Positions 1-9,599 of a DNA stretch of 64,000 nt are shown here, in pieces (within the stretch, counting starts at the first letter, position 1; each line of letters begins with the position of its first letter). Both the position numbers and the translations under genes were made by a program. A model generated the notes under the pieces. The model ran no database searches. It was not told the DNA's origin and saw nothing but the letters and a program-made list of their open reading frames with translations. Source of the stretch: Pyrus communis (taxonomy: Eukaryota > Streptophyta > Magnoliopsida > Rosales > Rosaceae); contig NC_084810.1 of assembly GCF_963583255.1 (NCBI RefSeq), positions 3,813,751 to 3,877,750 of the forward strand, in the 5' to 3' direction.

Positions 1-195
1 GAATTGAATCATTGGAATCTACACATCGATCATGCTTTAGGCTCGAAATATATTAAAATTGCCGTGTCCATGGATCTTCCATTGTGGAACTTGAATCCAT
101 GCGATGACTATTATGCTTCGGGTATGCAACAGGCCAGTAGTGCCAAGTCTATGTATAGTCTGACTGAGACTTCAATCCATGCAACATCTTTGTAA
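1..195 (+). CDS. 3'-terminal exon of an unidentified protein (partial)
   Basis: An open frame enters from the left edge in frame 1 and ends at TAA 193-195, giving about 64 residues. The composition is protein-like, with Trp, Tyr, Cys and His spread along it and a Ser/Thr-rich tail. An AT-rich stretch resembling a 3' UTR follows. I do not recognise the family. The internal ATG at position 4 is probably not a start, because the frame is open upstream to the edge. The frame is short, so chance cannot be excluded; neighbouring sequence to the left would settle it. Confidence 0.4.
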   Translation, partial: ELNHWNLHIDHALGSKYIKIAVSMDLPLWNLNPCDDYYASGMQQASSAKSMYSLTETSIHATSL

Positions 196-539
196 CTTGT
201 AACCAATTAGTAATTTTCATTACCTTTTTGTACATCACGTGAATTATATAAGCTGGTAGTGTTTGTTGGGGCTGTGAACAGGATTCCCATCATTGAACTT
301 TGGTCTTTCATTCACTTAGTTAGCCACCAATTTTCTCCTTTTGGACTTCTATTGCCTCATCGTTGATCATTCTGCTTTAGTCTCTTGCCCAGCAGAAGTG
401 GTGTGCAACCTTTGCCCTTGGATGGTCCATCACTTCTCAGTGACTCGTCCATGCTTAGCAACTTCGGTGTAAAGAGTCAACAACGTACCCATTATTCTGG
501 AGTGTTGGTGACTTGAGATCTACCAACAATAGTTGAAGA
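196..539. other. Probable 3' flank, no gene seen
   Basis: AT-rich sequence follows the terminal exon and contains no convincing frame. It may hold the 3' UTR of the leftmost gene. Nothing else is supported. Confidence 0.3.
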
Positions 540-2460
540 TAACTACTCGAAAGCAATGCAAGGTAAGCAATCAGGAAAGGTTCTAGGCAGTCGGTTCCTG
601 ACCGAAAGTTTGATTTCAGGTTTCGACTCATTGCTTTCTTGCTCTTTGCCTTGTAGGTAAGAGTAAGGGCGAAGGAAAAGACAGGGAAAAAGCATGATAT
701 GAGATACTCTTGCTCTTGACCCTGATGATATAAGATACTTTTGCTCTTGAAGAAAGATAGTAAAAGGTTTTGATGCTGATGTAAAGCTTCTCAATCAAAA
801 ATATTTCTTGCTAAGAAAATGAGTTTGGCATTTTGAGAGACTTGGTTGAAGAGGTATTTTCATAGAGAATGAAAACTGAAATTGTTGAGAGGTTTGGTTA
901 CAGATGCATTCTCAACAAGGAAAATGAGCTAGGCGTTTTGAAGGTGTGCCTTGCCATGGAGTATAGGGATTTCCCCAATAGCAGGTGGTGGTGTGAATGT
1001 GGCCTTGTCACACACGCTTGTCGGCATCAGCGGTGTTGTTGAATAGTGAACTTTAAACGTTTTAACTTTGCCAGAGTTGTCCTTGATATCTAGAAAGCTG
1101 AAATTGCGTTTGAGAAAATGTTGACGAACTTTATGCAAGAAAATCCGGCTTTTGAAATTCGGAGAGCAATGTCTTGATTTTTGAACAAGTGGTTGTGTTA
1201 CCTCTCCTTTTATAGAGGTATCAATTGTACTTGGAATTTATTCTCAAAATCGACATTATTCTAGTCTAATCAAGGAACTTGGGGTCCTTGTTATACTCAT
1301 CATAACAAAATGTAGTACACTAAATAAATTAAAGCAATAAGCGGTAATTCCAGCCATGGTAAATAAATTGATTTTAAGTAAATAAAGCTTGTGACAAAGG
1401 CTTTGATTCAGCACCATTCACATAAATATCAAAGCTTAAAGCAAAGGGTAATAACTCCACTCACTGTAAATAAATTGCTTTAAATAAATAAAACATGTGA
1501 TAGTGCTTTAAACCAGCACCATACACATAAATATGCTAAAACAGAAAAGGCAATGATTAAGTCCCTAGCCTTTGCTTTTTTTTTTTTATTCTTTTCATAT
1601 GGTGCAATCTGCAATGCACCATTTCTAAAGTCTAGCCCCATTTTCCCTTTTTATTCTTTCATACGTGAATGATTGATCATTCACTTTTTTCGTTCTTTTT
1701 CTGTGCACAACTAGAACCACACCTCTCCCATTGGTTCCTATTTTTTTATTCTATTTATTTATTTAGGTATGGTAATGGGCTTTAAGCCCTTTGGTCAGCA
1801 AGGGTAATCCCAAATAAAAAGAACCTTTGTCGTCGTTGATCTCTTCACAAAAAAAGAATGGTGAGAACGATTCCGGAGTTGGATATTAGATGGGGAGTCA
1901 CAAAATTGGGGACGACGAAGATGTTGGCATCTACCAGAGGACTGCAATGCCATAAAAAAAAGGGCGGTCATAGGGGCAGGGCCGAGCAGCATAAAACTCA
2001 AAGCTAGAATTACCGCGAGTTCTCGAGATCCGTTGAGAACGACGTGATCTGCGTTTCCAAGTTTGATGAGATTCTTCTGGATCTCTGGAAACCAGTTGTC
2101 TAGTACGAGTTTTCTCATCTCATGATGACTACAGGTTGTTGTAAATTTCAATTCTCACTGAAATTTGGTGGGCCGTTTTTGGCTCGGTGGGAGAGATGAA
2201 AAATAGATGAAAAAATGGACATACCTAAGAATGATGTCATCTTGAACCATTGTTTTGGGTCTGGATTATGTGTAGCATTTTCCACTTAGGCGAGAGCTTA
2301 TCGTGCTGATAATGTGTTATAAAATCGACGGTATATGTGCAGTGGAACATAAAGTAAATACGACACAATATTTACGAGGTTCGGCAGGTGTGCCTACGTC
2401 CTCAGGACAGCAATAGTACTTTCTTTCATTATGTGAAATAATAAGTTTGTTTATAAGGAT
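540..2460. repeat. Probable relic of a non-coding LTR-type element
   Basis: There is no coherent coding frame. The text has retrotransposon-like features: internally repeated phrases (GATACTTTTGCTCTTGA-type motifs near 700-750, and two similar AAATAAA/CACATAAATAT blocks near 1370-1530) and a block near 2320-2400 of the kind often seen at plant LTR ends. Short ORFs on minus (543-794, 1795-2151) resemble no family I know. Without a second LTR or a target duplication in view, this is only a suspected repeat. Confidence 0.3.
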
Positions 2461-3120
2461 GATAAAATACTAGATTAACTGATTTGGTATTGTATCAGGT
2501 ATTGGATCAAAAGAAAACAATGAGTAGTATGAGATGAACTGTACGTAAACTTCTTGTTGGTTAGATATATGAGTCATTCCCGATGGTTGATGAGTTGTAT
2601 TAAATTTCATGATGAATTTGGAATCATAAAATTGAGTGGTGTTTTTTTTAGCGAGCATAACATCTTTATTACACTTGACATGCTTATCTTATGTCCGTTG
2701 ATGATTTCTTTATAAATTCTCATTAAACAACTTTCAGAAAACGAATCCTTGTCGTTTGTAATCCATAATGGACGTAACTCGACAAGGCTCGGCTCAAACA
2801 CTTAAATTGATGTCTCTTTCACTAGGTTGTATGAACTCTAGTACTGCCATTACACATAAACATTGAACTCTATTGGCTTGTTTTATATTATTTTTTCAAA
2901 TAATAAACATGTTTAGATTACTTTTGACAAAACAAGTTTAAAATATTTTTATTAGTTATAAAAACAAACAATTTGAATTTTTTTTTTTTTTTTTTCAAGA
3001 AGCATTTGTCGGGTACTCTTTTTAAGAAGTGCTTTTTCAAGGACTTCAAGGAACGGTTCAAATACGCGGAGTACACAATAATTTTTTTTTCAAACTCAAA
3101 GACAAAGAATTTAGAAGTTT
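2461..3120. other. AT-rich intergenic DNA, nothing recognised
   Basis: Low-complexity AT-rich sequence with a T-run near 2979-2995. Two short minus-strand frames look like chance ORFs. Confidence 0.4.
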
Positions 3121-3290
3121 TAGTACTATAGTCTAGTGATATTCATCTTTACTTGTAAGCGAAGCGTCTTATGTTCAATTATCGCGAGAGAAAATTTTGA
3201 ACCATATTATAGCTAGCATATTATTAGCCCACACCTCCACCATATTAGTGAAGCTAATATCATTTGTTAAAAGAAAAAAAGAAATTTACA
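3121..3290 (+). repeat. SINE-like tRNA-derived relic
   Basis: A degenerate pol III A-box-like block (TAGTCTAGTGATATTC) is followed about 35 bp later by a degenerate B-box-like block (TATGTTCAATTATC). Both lie in a sentence resembling dispersed plant SINE-type repeats. No tRNA cloverleaf or poly(A) tail is clear. Low to moderate confidence. Confidence 0.35.
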
Positions 3291-4334
3291 AACTTAATGA
3301 AATCAAGGAGCCCAAGTCCGACATGATTAAAACCTAATGACCTAATCAAGAAGCCCAAACCAAAGCTTGAAAGAAGTCAGTACTTCCCGTCGTACAAAAC
3401 ACCAAGAAAGTGGTCGGGTATACGCTATTAAACAACGGCGCTGCGCCCCGTTTCTTGGGGAAAAAAAAATAAAGGGTAATCTTCTCCCCCCATTCTGTAA
3501 ATTCCGAATTTAATTGGCTTCTTTTGTATTAATATTTTTTTAGGTAGCGTAGAATATAAAATATAAGTATAGGCTTTCTTCTAATATAAACTCTCCGGGC
3601 AAGAATAATATATTGATTCATATATAACTTCATAGATAACTTTGCTGTTCGTTAGAAATTCCAATTAATGGAAAAGTTGATCTCTTTTAGTATTGTTTTG
3701 GATTTTCTGAGATTTTATTTAGTGAAAAACCCAAACTTTTCCGCAATGCTTCCTAACTTTCGCCTCAATTCAGCAGCTAATATAGTTGTGCATATGTAAC
3801 CGCATTGGCATTTTAAAAGTATCAGTGCAGTTGAAGAAGAAATCATCAGTAAAAAGGAAAATAAAATCTACCCTATCACTAGATAATGATACTTTGAGAC
3901 ATCACTCATTTTTAGAACAACAACAAACAACAACAACCAAGCCTTATCTCACTAAGTCGATTGGCTGTATAATCCTAGAACGCTACTGTGTTCGATTTTG
4001 CGCCAAGTCTTCCATTAACTCAGTGCTTCATATCTTTCACTTTTCAGAAGGTAAGATGAAAATTTGTGTTTATTTTTTGTAAGTAAATTTGTGCAATCCT
4101 ATATACCCCTTTTACTTTAGTTGCATGTGATTTGAGTTCTGGGTTATTAATGTTGAGTTACAAGGCTAAAAAAATTTCTTCATGTTTTCTTGTTATTAAG
4201 ACAATCGATTGCAGTTTTAGTATGGGCTCTGTTATTGTTAATCGTAATCTGATAGTTATAATGCAAACTGAAGTAGTAGTTAGGCAGATGCCAGAATCTC
4301 TTAACCTCATTTTTCTTTGCCGTGCTAGATTGAA
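3291..4334 (+). promoter_or_regulatory. Presumed promoter and leader of the Abitram-like gene
   Basis: The stretch upstream of the ATG at 4335 ends in a plausible leader intron. A donor GTAAGA lies at 4051 after a pyrimidine-rich exon, and the acceptor TAG ends at 4328, six bases before the start codon. The transcription start cannot be placed. Overlapping ORFs at 3786-4412 are not supported as proteins. Confidence 0.4.
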
Positions 4335-6147
4335 ATGAACGAATACATCGGTGATGAAATAAACCATGCACAAGAACAAAAGGAACATGAAATAGAAGAC
4401 CCTGAGCTGCATAAGCTTATTTTACCGAATGTTGAAGATCTGCCTCTCATCCCTCCCTCTTCTGTTGAATCCAACTTCGTCTCTTATTTCGCTCCAGGTT
4501 CTTCCTAATGTGTTCATTTGATTTCATTTGATTTTTTAACATGAAAATAACACAACTATTTGTCTAATCCTAAACTATCTGTTTTTTTTTGTCCTTCCAG
4601 ATTTTATGAAGCCAAGACATGACCAGTACATTTATCGCCACGCCAATGGGTACAAACCCAAACCCTTTATTTCTGTTTCATATGTGTTTGTGAACTTTTC
4701 AACAGTGAAGTTGATTGTTTTTTGAATCGTAACTTTATATGCAAGATTGTGTGTGATTGGCTTGGCTCCAACACTTGTGCCTCTGAAGGAAGAAGGGGGT
4801 ATCACGGCCATTGATTTCAATGTTGGGAAATCTGATCGGATTGGGATAAAGGTTACTGGAAAGCGCAAGAAGGTATCTCTCCTTCTAATCCCAAAGAGGG
4901 AAATTAAACTCTCTCTCTTTCTCTCTCTCTCTCCCACACACACACACACAGAGACACACGCGCACACATATTTAATACACCACACACACATATTTAGCGC
5001 GCCATAGTGTCACTTCTTATATTGTAGTTTTCTAATGAAAATTGTTTTTATGCAGAATGCACAACACTTGGAATCCAACTCAGCCTTGTGTAAAGTTTGC
5101 ACCAATGATGCTACTTATATTGTGAGGTAGAAACCTTTTTTCGTCTATATTTTCTTAGTCCTTAAATTTTCATGATTTTCCATTCAACTCCTTTGATGTA
5201 TGAGGTTTGAATTTGTAGTCTTTTGACCGGTGTTGCGTAAAAGGTTCACTATTGGAAGTGAATGGTAGATTAACCAAGCAGCCAGATTTCCTTAATTCAG
5301 CAGTAAGAATCAGTTAATACCCCTTTTCTTGGCAGTTGCAGATTTTTTACTGTGTCTGGAGTCACTATTGTCAAATGGAATCAACTTAGGTAGGGGTTAA
5401 GCATATATCTTTTTCTATTTGGCGTCTTTAACTGTGACATGTATATTTCCATATGTTTGTATCCGGAAAAAGGTCGCTTAGTGTCTAGAAGCTAGCTAAT
5501 GTGCTTGGTCAGGTAAATAACGCTGAGAGGAGAGAGAGAGAGAGACAGGTGGGGGGTTAGGATCCCTTTGAAAGTGAAATACCATGAAGATATTTTGCGT
5601 TTGAACATACCTTGGGTTGCTTTTGTTTGATCTGGGTCAACGCATGCTACTTCTACTGGTAGAATGCATCGTTTGGTCAGTTATCTAAGAGTTCATACGG
5701 AAGGTATCTGAAGGTTTTGAGATGATCAGTTGTATTGGGATTGTTTCTGAACCCTATGATTGATTAAGAACTGCATTGATGGTAGTGGTGATGTATGTAG
5801 GCTTAGAATTCCTAGGTAACTTGAACTTGTGGAATTGAAAAGATACTGCAAGCTTCTTCCCTTATACATGCTTGATTTTTACATCTAAAGATACCCTCAG
5901 GGCATCACACCATTGCATTTATTGTTTTGCATTTTCTTTTTTACACACAGCGTCATTTTTTACAGTCCTTTATACTACTGCTGCGATTGGTAGCCTGGTT
6001 GCTCATTCTTCATTCTTATTCCTCCCATTCCAGGCAGATAGAGAGGGATATATTGCCATTATCATGCCAAAGCCAGCAGATTGGCTCAAAGTCAAGGATT
6101 CGCTGTTAAGCCTTGAAGATTACAAAAAGTTGAGGGAAGTTTCTTGA
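4335..6147 (+). CDS. Abitram/FAM206 (Simiate)-like protein
   Basis: Six coding exons fit one frame: 4335-4497, 4601-4649, 4746-4872, 5056-5126, 5230-5302 and 6034-6147, giving 198 residues. Diagnostic stretches are ESNFVSYFAPDF, YRHANGLCVIGLAP, GGITAIDFNVGKSDR, VTGKRKKNAQ, LCKVCTNDATYIVR and the C-terminal ADREGYIAIIMPKPADWL...LREVS. These match the small conserved eukaryotic Abitram family, which has a lipoyl/GcvH-like fold. In mammals it is an actin-binding, nuclear-speckle-associated protein; the plant role is unknown to me. All introns start with GT. The intron before exon 5 lacks AG: the bases read GACCG|G where GACAG|G is expected, so position 5228 looks like an A-to-C change. The next usable in-frame AG (5267-5268) would delete 13 residues. 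The gene may therefore be impaired, or there is a base error. Family call firm; functionality uncertain. Confidence 0.82.
4913..4997 (+). repeat. CT/CA microsatellite in an Abitram intron
   Basis: A CT-rich then CA-rich simple repeat sits about 40 bp inside the third coding intron (4873-5055). Antiparallel ORFs across it are low-complexity artefacts. Confidence 0.85.
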
Positions 6148-6914
6148 CTCGTTCTGAAGTTTGCAAATTGCGCACTTTCATCACTGATCCTGGATGAAAA
6201 AGAGAAAACATTGAAATCTGCCGTCTCATCATGGTGCACACGAGATTACCCATCACTTATTCCTTGCTTGCGAGCGACACAGCTTGATGTCTTATTGCTT
6301 TTGGCAGTTACAGCGCATACAAGTGGTACATGTTCTCCCCTGCTTCTGTATCATGTATACCATCAAATTTGGATCATTTCAGAAAATATGATGGTTTTAG
6401 TAAAGAAAATGCAGTACATTCTTTACATTGTTTGTAGCATTACATTCTTCTGATTGAACTGTATATTTGACGCTCGTAGTAAGGTAATTAGTTGATTCAT
6501 TGCGACTAATCTGCTAAATTAAGGGCTGGTGTAGTTTATGCACCATTTATGAAAGAATTGTTCTAGTTGTACTGCAACACACCTATCTATTTTAATTTGT
6601 TCTGCCTTTTTTAGGTAATGGTTATTGACTTTTCAACAGATCTCTTGTCGATTTTCTGCATACGAAATGGAGAATACTAAAACTCAAAAGGAGAACAATT
6701 ACGATGACAGCGAAACCTTAATTTCATATCAATTATTAAACAAAAATAAAAATTCATATGAAATTCTAAAAGCACACATTTGTTTTTCTTTATTAAGGCT
6801 TAAAATGAAATGCTAATGACAGATTGAGATTTCACTGCCCTTGCCGTTACTTAAACAACATACTAAGAACAATAACAGAAGAAACCGCACAATAAAATTA
6901 TCAAATTTCTACTT
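6148..6914. other. 3' flanks of two convergent genes
   Basis: This holds the presumed 3' UTR of the Abitram-like gene and the 3' side of the minus-strand EP1-like gene. The ORFs inside (6211-6453, 6625-6816) have no recognisable content. Nothing else seen. Confidence 0.5.
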
Positions 6915-8282
6915 TTAATATTTGATGTAACCGGCCGAAGTATTCACGTCCTTTATAAGAGTCCCAAGCACTGGTGCCAACAAACACTTAGAGGAATCTT
7001 CCCTGTAAAAGAACCCTAAGCACTTACAGTCCTTGTCACACTTGGCCCTGCACTCTCCGACCTTCATTGGACCATCTCCACCATCCAAATAAGGACTCAG
7101 AAAGTGCTCAACATCCGCAACCTTGTAGTAGTTCGCTTTTGCCCCAATCTTGCACTGTCCCAACTTTGGGGCTGCACAGCCCTTGCTCCAACCCAGAAGC
7201 CCTTTCGGGCTGGGGCACCCCACACACATACCCCTACTACAGTACCCATATGAACCACATTTAGATGGCAATGCACATTCTCTAATGAAATAGCTCGAAA
7301 AGAATGCGAAGCTCTCTTCCCAGTTCATGCTGTTCACTTTGTCATAATAAGTATAGGCCTTGAGATTGCCATCGGACCCGAGTCTTAGAAATGAGTACGT
7401 AGCATTGTAGTTGAGCTTGTTAAGGTTGATCTGTGTTGCGCTGCCAATGGGACGAACTTGTAGGAGGCGCCTCTTGCTTTGTGGTGGTGGTGGTGGAGCA
7501 CTAATGTCCTGGTTTACATTGAACACAAGCTCGTAAGCAATGGCATCTTCGAAACCATTCGTAGTCTGACAATCAAAGGTTACGGTGCTTCCATAGTCAG
7601 TTCCTGTCCACCCGCCATATATAAGACGCTGGCCAGCGTTGTTCAAGTACATAGCGAAACCGGTCTTGTCAAGAACCATACTGTATGGCCCATCAGAGCT
7701 ATCAGTATCAGATTTGCGACTAACAAGCTTGTTACGACCATTTGTTCTGATTGATTGCCCCACTAGAAGAGTATCGGTAGGGTAATCAAAGCTCTGCCAT
7801 ATGAATCTTCCATTCTTGTCATGGAGGACCAAGTTACCGTTTTCAAGTAACTTGATGCCCGTAACACCTTTGTTGGCTGTGTTTGTTTGCCAAACAACAG
7901 TCCCATCTGCTTCTCCGAGGACTAAGTTTCCTTCTTTGCCAAAAGAGAGAGTGGCTTTCTCGTGAACCGGGTGATTCCGGTTTGCATCCCAGACCCACCG
8001 TACTTCATCATTGGGAACACCGGCTCTGATGGCGAATATGTAAGAATCTGGGGTGGTGTTGTAGAAGCATAACCCGAAAGGATTTGTATAGAAAGTATGG
8101 GAATTTGTTTGGATCACGCGGTAGGTAGCATGATATTCAATGTTTCCATCTCCTAATTTGCCTTGGTTGATGAATTTGAAGGTTTGGTTTGCAGGGACTT
8201 GGGCTTGAATGGGAATGGCAAACTGGAAGGCAATGAGGGAGAAGAGTAGGAGAACAGCTGAATGTGAAGTTTTAGTTGCCAT
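6915..8282 (-). CDS. EP1-like secreted glycoprotein, copy 1 (divergent)
   Basis: Single-exon 455-residue protein. Residues 1-27 are a hydrophobic signal peptide ending IQAQVPAN, the cleavage context shared by all copies. A bulb-type (GNA-like) lectin region follows at about 70-180 (GNLVLGEADGTVVWQTNTAN, then NGNLVLHDKNGRFIWQSFDY). A Cys-rich EGF-like stretch (CGSYGYCSRGMC) and a C-terminal PAN/apple segment with KCDKDCKCLGFFY follow. There is no transmembrane segment or kinase, so this is a secreted S-domain-type lectin. The mannose signature QxDxNxVxY is degenerate, so sugar binding is uncertain. Family knowledge: carrot EP1 is an epidermal cell-wall glycoprotein, and Arabidopsis relatives are GNA-apple domain lectins. 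Unlike the other copies it carries a mid-protein insert with PPPPPPQSKRRLL and lies on minus, head to head with copy 2. The ATG is the first in frame after a TATA box about 35 bp upstream. Confidence 0.92.
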   Translation of the reverse strand: MATKTSHSAVLLLFSLIAFQFAIPIQAQVPANQTFKFINQGKLGDGNIEYHATYRVIQTNSHTFYTNPFGLCFYNTTPDSYIFAIRAGVPNDEVRWVWDANRNHPVHEKATLSFGKEGNLVLGEADGTVVWQTNTANKGVTGIKLLENGNLVLHDKNGRFIWQSFDYPTDTLLVGQSIRTNGRNKLVSRKSDTDSSDGPYSMVLDKTGFAMYLNNAGQRLIYGGWTGTDYGSTVTFDCQTTNGFEDAIAYELVFNVNQDISAPPPPPQSKRRLLQVRPIGSATQINLNKLNYNATYSFLRLGSDGNLKAYTYYDKVNSMNWEESFAFFSSYFIRECALPSKCGSYGYCSRGMCVGCPSPKGLLGWSKGCAAPKLGQCKIGAKANYYKVADVEHFLSPYLDGGDGPMKVGECRAKCDKDCKCLGFFYREDSSKCLLAPVLGTLIKDVNTSAGYIKY

Positions 8283-8316
8283 TTAGTGATATTTGCTACT
8301 CGTTCTTGTGGAGGAT

Positions 8317-8324
8317 TATATATA
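8317..8324 (-). promoter_or_regulatory. TATA box of EP1 copy 1
   Basis: On minus, TATATATA lies about 35 bp upstream of the ATG at 8282-8280. If it is used at normal spacing, the 5' leader is only a few bases long. Confidence 0.5.
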
Positions 8325-8504
8325 GGCAATTCTAGTGTGAATATCTCAATAAGGCTGGGATCACCAAATTTAATCGTTAAATAAAACGTTACCACATCAT
8401 TTAAAGTGGGCAGTGATTTTCAAACTCCTGTTTTCTCTTATTGCATTGCACTCCTTATTTTCATCTCTTGATTCTCGCATGATTTATTCAATATAAACGC
8501 TAGA

Positions 8505-9420
8505 TGAAGGAGAGTGAGAAAAGAGGAGTGCGAAAATAACTTGTACGAAACGATGCTTCTGGATGCTTTAAATGTGTGGGGTATACACCTTCAGGGAGAG
8601 AAGGTAATTGAAGAAGGACCATCTTATCCACTAGCAATAAGTTGTATATTTTGTTTGCTCAGTCAAACGAACTAGATGTATCTTGGTGTTGCACACTCCA
8701 ATCTTTGTATATTGCCTTAGCCCTTTCCCACGGTTGTTTCTTTCGGAGAGACTTTCATGAAACGTGTGTAGCTTTAACACCTTTTCTCTATATCTCTTCA
8801 TTTGACTTATCAACGTGAACTGAAAGAGAATACAAGCGAACATTCCACAATTTGAAAGAAAAGTCTTTCCAAGAGTCCCAAAATTTGCAGTTGAAGTTTC
8901 CACGCCTACTCTCGACCTCTGAAAAGTCTATGGTAATGACCCGACCACACTTCACTCTTCTAGCTACCACATTAATCCTCCGGGCAGAGAGTTGGTGCAC
9001 TGCACAGCTAGCAAGCCACGAATGAATGCTAGTTCAATCAAATGTGAGAAAAGAGGAGTGCGAAAATAACTTGAACAAATCGATGCCTTCTTGGATGCTC
9101 TAAATGTTTAGGGTATATACCTTCAGGGAGGGAAGGTAATAGATGACAATTCAATAAAGGACAGCTGGGAAGACAACTTAAAGATACAGGACCATCTTAT
9201 CCACTAGAAACAAGGGGTATACAAGCGAACAGTTTAAAATTTGAAAGAAAAGTCTTTCCAAGAGTTCCCAGAATTTGAAGTTGAAGTTTCCACACCAACT
9301 CTCGACCTCTGAAAAGTCTAGAGTCATTACCCGACCACACTTAGCCACCACAGTAATCTTCTCAGCGGAGAGTTGGTGCTGCCCAGCTAGCAAGCCATGG
9401 ATGAATGCTGGTAGCTGGAG
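8505..9420. repeat. Two tandem copies of a ~0.5-kb segment between divergent EP1 genes
   Basis: Direct repeats: GAGAAAAGAGGAGTGCGAAA near 8515 recurs near 9048, followed in both by CTTCAGGGAG and, further on, AAGAAAAGTCTTTCCAAGAG (near 8857 and 9245), TCTCGACCTCTGAAAAGTCT and a GAGAGTTGGTGC stretch. The second copy is shorter internally. The minus-strand ORFs in both copies (8788-9000, 9178-9393) share phrases such as KCGRV and DFSEVES. They may descend from a gene fragment, but I cannot name it and see no intact gene. Confidence 0.75.
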
Positions 9421-9522
9421 AACAGGGTCTCATACCAAGTTGTGCTGACGTCCGATTAAGGTTATCTCTTGAATTGGAGATAGTTAAACAGCATTGTACG
9501 ATTAAAATGGAAATCAAAATTG

Positions 9523-9560
9523 TCAATGACTAAAGTAGCCCTCATAGTTCAATATAAATA
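9523..9560 (+). promoter_or_regulatory. Core promoter of EP1 copy 2
   Basis: TCAATGACTA and TAGCCCTCAT are followed by TATAAATA at 9553-9560, 40 bp before the ATG. The same TCAATGACTA...TAGCCCTCAT...TATAAATA order precedes EP1 copy 3, and a slightly altered version is mirrored near 13626-13680. Confidence 0.6.
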
Positions 9561-9599
9561 ATTGCTTGCTCCAAAGCTTACAGCATAAACCACCCAAAC

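Noticed and set aside
1341..1354. GCGGTAATTCCAGC, identical to a universal 18S rRNA phrase
   Set aside because: Similarity ends after 14 bases on both sides; no rRNA context.
4632..5007. Long ORFs on both strands across the CT/CA repeat
   Set aside because: They run through introns and the microsatellite of the Abitram-like gene.
7479..7754. Plus-strand ORF beginning MWWWWW
   Set aside because: Antisense reading of the proline-rich codons of EP1 copy 1.
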